Assembly (NCBI GenBank): GCA_016199745.1 | Contig: JACQFZ010000068.1 | Location: 1 to 64,000, forward strand | Direction: 5' to 3' | DNA length: 64,000 bases | Source: Gammaproteobacteria bacterium | Lineage (GTDB): Bacteria; Pseudomonadota; Gammaproteobacteria; Acidiferrobacterales; Sulfurifustaceae | Part shown: positions 61,836-64,000 of the stretch, piece by piece | How the letters are laid out: each line of letters begins with the position of its first letter | Position numbering within the stretch: the stretch's first letter is position 1 | Made by a program: the position numbers and the translations under genes | Notes under the pieces: model-generated | What the model saw: only the letters and a program-made list of their open reading frames with translations | What the model was told of the DNA's origin: nothing | The model's database searches: none

Positions 61836-64000
61836 ATGAACAGTACCGAATTGACCTGCCGCAACGATCGCCGCCGCCACGACGTGCGCCAAGCGCCGCT
61901 GTTCGGTCTCGATTTCGTCGAAGTCGATCTCAGTGCCGACCATGCCACGCTGGAGATTTTCTTCCTCGGCAAAGCACCGCCGCAAATTCAGCTCGCCAAT
62001 GTCCGTATAACCGGCGGCCGCCGCCTCCGCGACCTGTGGGTGAAAGAAATCCACGTGCATCGTCAAGAAGATCCAACGCTCGACGATTATCTCGAAGTCG
62101 TTGTGACGCCCGCTGGCGATGCCTCGACCTACACGCTGCGCTTGGTGAAGCTCGACGCTGACGGTCATCCGACCGATGATCCGATGGACGATTTCGACCC
62201 ACGTTATGCCGAAGTCGATTTCACGTTCCGCGCCGGCTGCCCGACCGATCTCGATTGTAAAACGCCGGCCACCTGTCCACCGCCGCAGCGCGAGCAGCCG
62301 GACATTAATTATCTTGCCAAGGACTTCGACAGCTTTCGCCAGCTCATCCTCGATCGCCTGGCGCTGACGATGCCGGACTGGCGTGAGACGCACGCGCCCG
62401 ATATTGGCGTCGCGCTGGTCGAGGTGTTGGCATACGCCGGTGATTACCTGAGTTACTACCAGGATGCGGTCGCCACCGAGGCATACCTCGGCACAGCGCG
62501 CCAACGTATTTCGGTACGCCGACATGCGCGGTTGGTGGATTATTTTATGCACGAAGGTTGTAACGCGCGCGCGTGGGTGACGATCGCAACCGATATCGAT
62601 GCGGTGCTCGACGCGCGCAATATTTTCTTTGTCGCCGGGTTGCCGTCGCCTGATATGCGCCTGTTGCAGGCGGATCAGTTCGCGCAGCTAGCGCCCGGTC
62701 AGTACGAGTTGTTTGAGTCGTTAGTAAAGGATGCAACGTCGCCGATTCAGTTGTACGCCGCACATAGCGAGATTCATTTTTATACCTGGGGCGATTGTGC
62801 GTGCTGCCTGCCGGTTGGCGCGACGTCGGCGGCGTTGATTGATCAATGGGTGTCGGTCAATCCTGTTCCCTCATCCCCAACCCTGCTCCCGGGGGGAGAA
62901 GGGAGAACAAACCCCTCTCCCGTTGGGAGAGGGGTAGGGGTGAGGGAGGCAGTTGCTGTCGGTGATGAAAATGCACCGCCGGGCACAAAGCGCGCCCTCA
63001 ATCTGCAAGTCGGCGACGTTTTGATTTTCGAAGAAATCGTCGGCCCCACCACCGGCAATCCGGCCGACGCCGATCCGCGTCATCGCCAAGCCGTGCGCTT
63101 GACGAAAGTTACGCGCACGGTCGACCCGCTTTATCACCCGTACCGCGAAGACTACGGCCAACCGCTGGTCGACATCGAATGGTGCTCGGAAGACGCGCTG
63201 ACATTTCCGCTGTGCATCTCGGCGACCCTGCCGGCGCCCGATTGCGATTGCCGGGCGAATCTCAGCGTCGCTCGCGGCAACGTGATCCTGGTGGATAGCG
63301 GCTTCACGATCGGCGAATCCTTGGGCGAGGTGCCGGCGGCGTCGCGCACCGATCGCTGCGCCACCGCCTGTGAACCGCCGGACTCATTGAACACGCCGGC
63401 GAAGTTCCAACCGATCTTAGCGCAGCGACCGTTGACCTTCGCGCAACCGCTGCCGGATTGTGGTTGCGCCGTGACTTTCGGACGACAAGACCCGCGGTTG
63501 GCGTTGCCTCGCATCTGGCTCATCGGCACGCAACCGAGTGCGCAAGGCGCGGTTGTTACGTCATGGACCGCCAAGCAGGACTTGCTGAGCAGCGGCGGTA
63601 CCGATCCGCACTTCGTGGTCGAAATGGACGACGACGGCTACGCGCATCTGCGTTTCGGCGACGGCAATCTCGGCGCGCGGCCCAACGCCGGTACGGCGTT
63701 TCAAGCGTCGTACCGACTCGGCAACGGTGCCGCGGGCAATGTCGGTGCCGATGCGATTCGCTGCATTGTCTTCCGGCAAATGACTGATGGCATCGGCAAC
63801 TTACAACCGCGCAATCCGTTGCCAGCGCGCGGCGGCACGGTGCGCGAATCGGTTGAAGACGTAAAAATGTTTGCGCCGTTCGCGTTTCGCAACGTGCTCG
63901 AACGCGCCATTACCGCCGCCGACTATGCGGCGCTGGTCGCCGACAACGCCCGGCGCTTGAGCGAGCGCCCGGCGTTGCTCGCGGCGGCGAATGCGCTGCC
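61836..64000 (+). CDS. eCIS baseplate protein J-like (Afp11/gp6-type), partial, with in-frame repeat insertion
   Basis: An open frame runs from the ATG at 61836 (GAGG eight bases upstream; an alternative ATG lies at 61830) through the end of the window without a stop, at least 721 residues. Parts such as INYLAKDFDSFRQLILDRL, GVALVEVLAYAGDYLSYYQD and, near the end, FRNVLERAITAADYAALV are typical of large baseplate J-like wedge proteins. Several CxxC/CxC pairs (CACC, CDC, CGC) could bind metal. Residues about 344-372 are encoded by a double palindromic repeat at 62867-62949 and are probably a loop insertion. The 3' end is outside the window. Confidence 0.88.
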   Translation, partial: MNSTELTCRNDRRRHDVRQAPLFGLDFVEVDLSADHATLEIFFLGKAPPQIQLANVRITGGRRLRDLWVKEIHVHRQEDPTLDDYLEVVVTPAGDASTYTLRLVKLDADGHPTDDPMDDFDPRYAEVDFTFRAGCPTDLDCKTPATCPPPQREQPDINYLAKDFDSFRQLILDRLALTMPDWRETHAPDIGVALVEVLAYAGDYLSYYQDAVATEAYLGTARQRISVRRHARLVDYFMHEGCNARAWVTIATDIDAVLDARNIFFVAGLPSPDMRLLQADQFAQLAPGQYELFESLVKDATSPIQLYAAHSEIHFYTWGDCACCLPVGATSAALIDQWVSVNPVPSSPTLLPGGEGRTNPSPVGRGVGVREAVAVGDENAPPGTKRALNLQVGDVLIFEEIVGPTTGNPADADPRHRQAVRLTKVTRTVDPLYHPYREDYGQPLVDIEWCSEDALTFPLCISATLPAPDCDCRANLSVARGNVILVDSGFTIGESLGEVPAASRTDRCATACEPPDSLNTPAKFQPILAQRPLTFAQPLPDCGCAVTFGRQDPRLALPRIWLIGTQPSAQGAVVTSWTAKQDLLSSGGTDPHFVVEMDDDGYAHLRFGDGNLGARPNAGTAFQASYRLGNGAAGNVGADAIRCIVFRQMTDGIGNLQPRNPLPARGGTVRESVEDVKMFAPFAFRNVLERAITAADYAALVADNARRLSERPALLAAANAL
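62867..62949. repeat. Paired palindromic repeats inside the baseplate J gene
   Basis: A TCCCTCATCCCC unit with a degraded hairpin and a second CCCCTCTCCC/GGGAGAGGGG hairpin with a GGGGTGAGGGAGG tail are read in frame as about 28 residues of the baseplate protein. Confidence 0.78.

Noticed and set aside
61569-62552. Minus-strand open frame of 327 codons
   Set aside because: It is the shadow of the baseplate J gene, whose plus-strand frame is open from 61836 to the window end and has clear family motifs.
58591-62949. CRISPR array
   Set aside because: The repeats are self-complementary hairpins with irregular spacing and occur inside genes; there are no uniform spacers or cas genes.

Overview
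The window comes from a moderately GC-rich Gram-negative bacterium. Evidence is a beta-barrel porin with a terminal Phe, lipobox lipoproteins, a periplasmic Liv binding protein and a Tat-type solute-binding protein. Gene content and a family of CCCTCTCCC/GGGAGAGGG palindromes suggest a gamma- or betaproteobacterium; no rRNA or tRNA was found to settle this.

Layout. (1) 146-6145: a membrane fatty-acid/sterol hydroxylase-type protein, then a minus-strand array of related secreted lipoproteins with one frameshifted copy. (2) 6804-9269: a three-gene lipid unit of acyl carrier protein, ketosynthase and a crotonase-fold protein resembling the DSF signal synthase RpfF. (3) 9427-9971: remnants of an AraC regulator and an MFS/GPH transporter. 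(4) 10183-15152: livHMGF plus the binding protein. (5) 15311-20038 (minus): alcohol dehydrogenase, aldehyde dehydrogenase, enolase-superfamily enzyme and GcvA-type LysR regulator, divergent from a porin at 20361-21437. (6) 21526-25221 (minus): thrC-kbl-tdh, which makes threonine and splits it toward glycine. (7) 25373-41178: an N-methyl-amine/glycine region with an MttB-family methyltransferase, a dimethylglycine/sarcosine dehydrogenase-like flavoprotein, a cupin, a peptide/opine-type ABC importer, and heterotetrameric sarcosine oxidase soxBDAG. (8) 41572-64000: an extracellular contractile injection system (eCIS), running off the right edge inside the baseplate J gene.

Two regulatory signals tie genes together. 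A 26-bp near-palindrome (half-site ATTATTNGAT) occurs three times: between the ADH operon and porin, upstream of the MttB operon, and between the importer operon and soxBDAG. This suggests one regulator, possibly the LysR protein of the ADH operon, controls regions 5 and 7. In region 8 a near-consensus sigma-54 promoter (43197-43213) lies just before the sheath gene, and a sigma-54 activator without a sensory domain is encoded immediately upstream.

The eCIS encodes sheath, tube, T4 gp26-like baseplate protein, Pvc16-like cap, AAA+ ATPase, CIS-tube adaptor, LysM protein, hub, spike, PAAR-like tip, gp25 and baseplate J. Four consecutive DUF4157 proteins sit in the middle; two carry a second HExxH motif and one an OmpA-like domain. 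Palindromic repeats have been accommodated in frame inside the ATPase and baseplate J genes.
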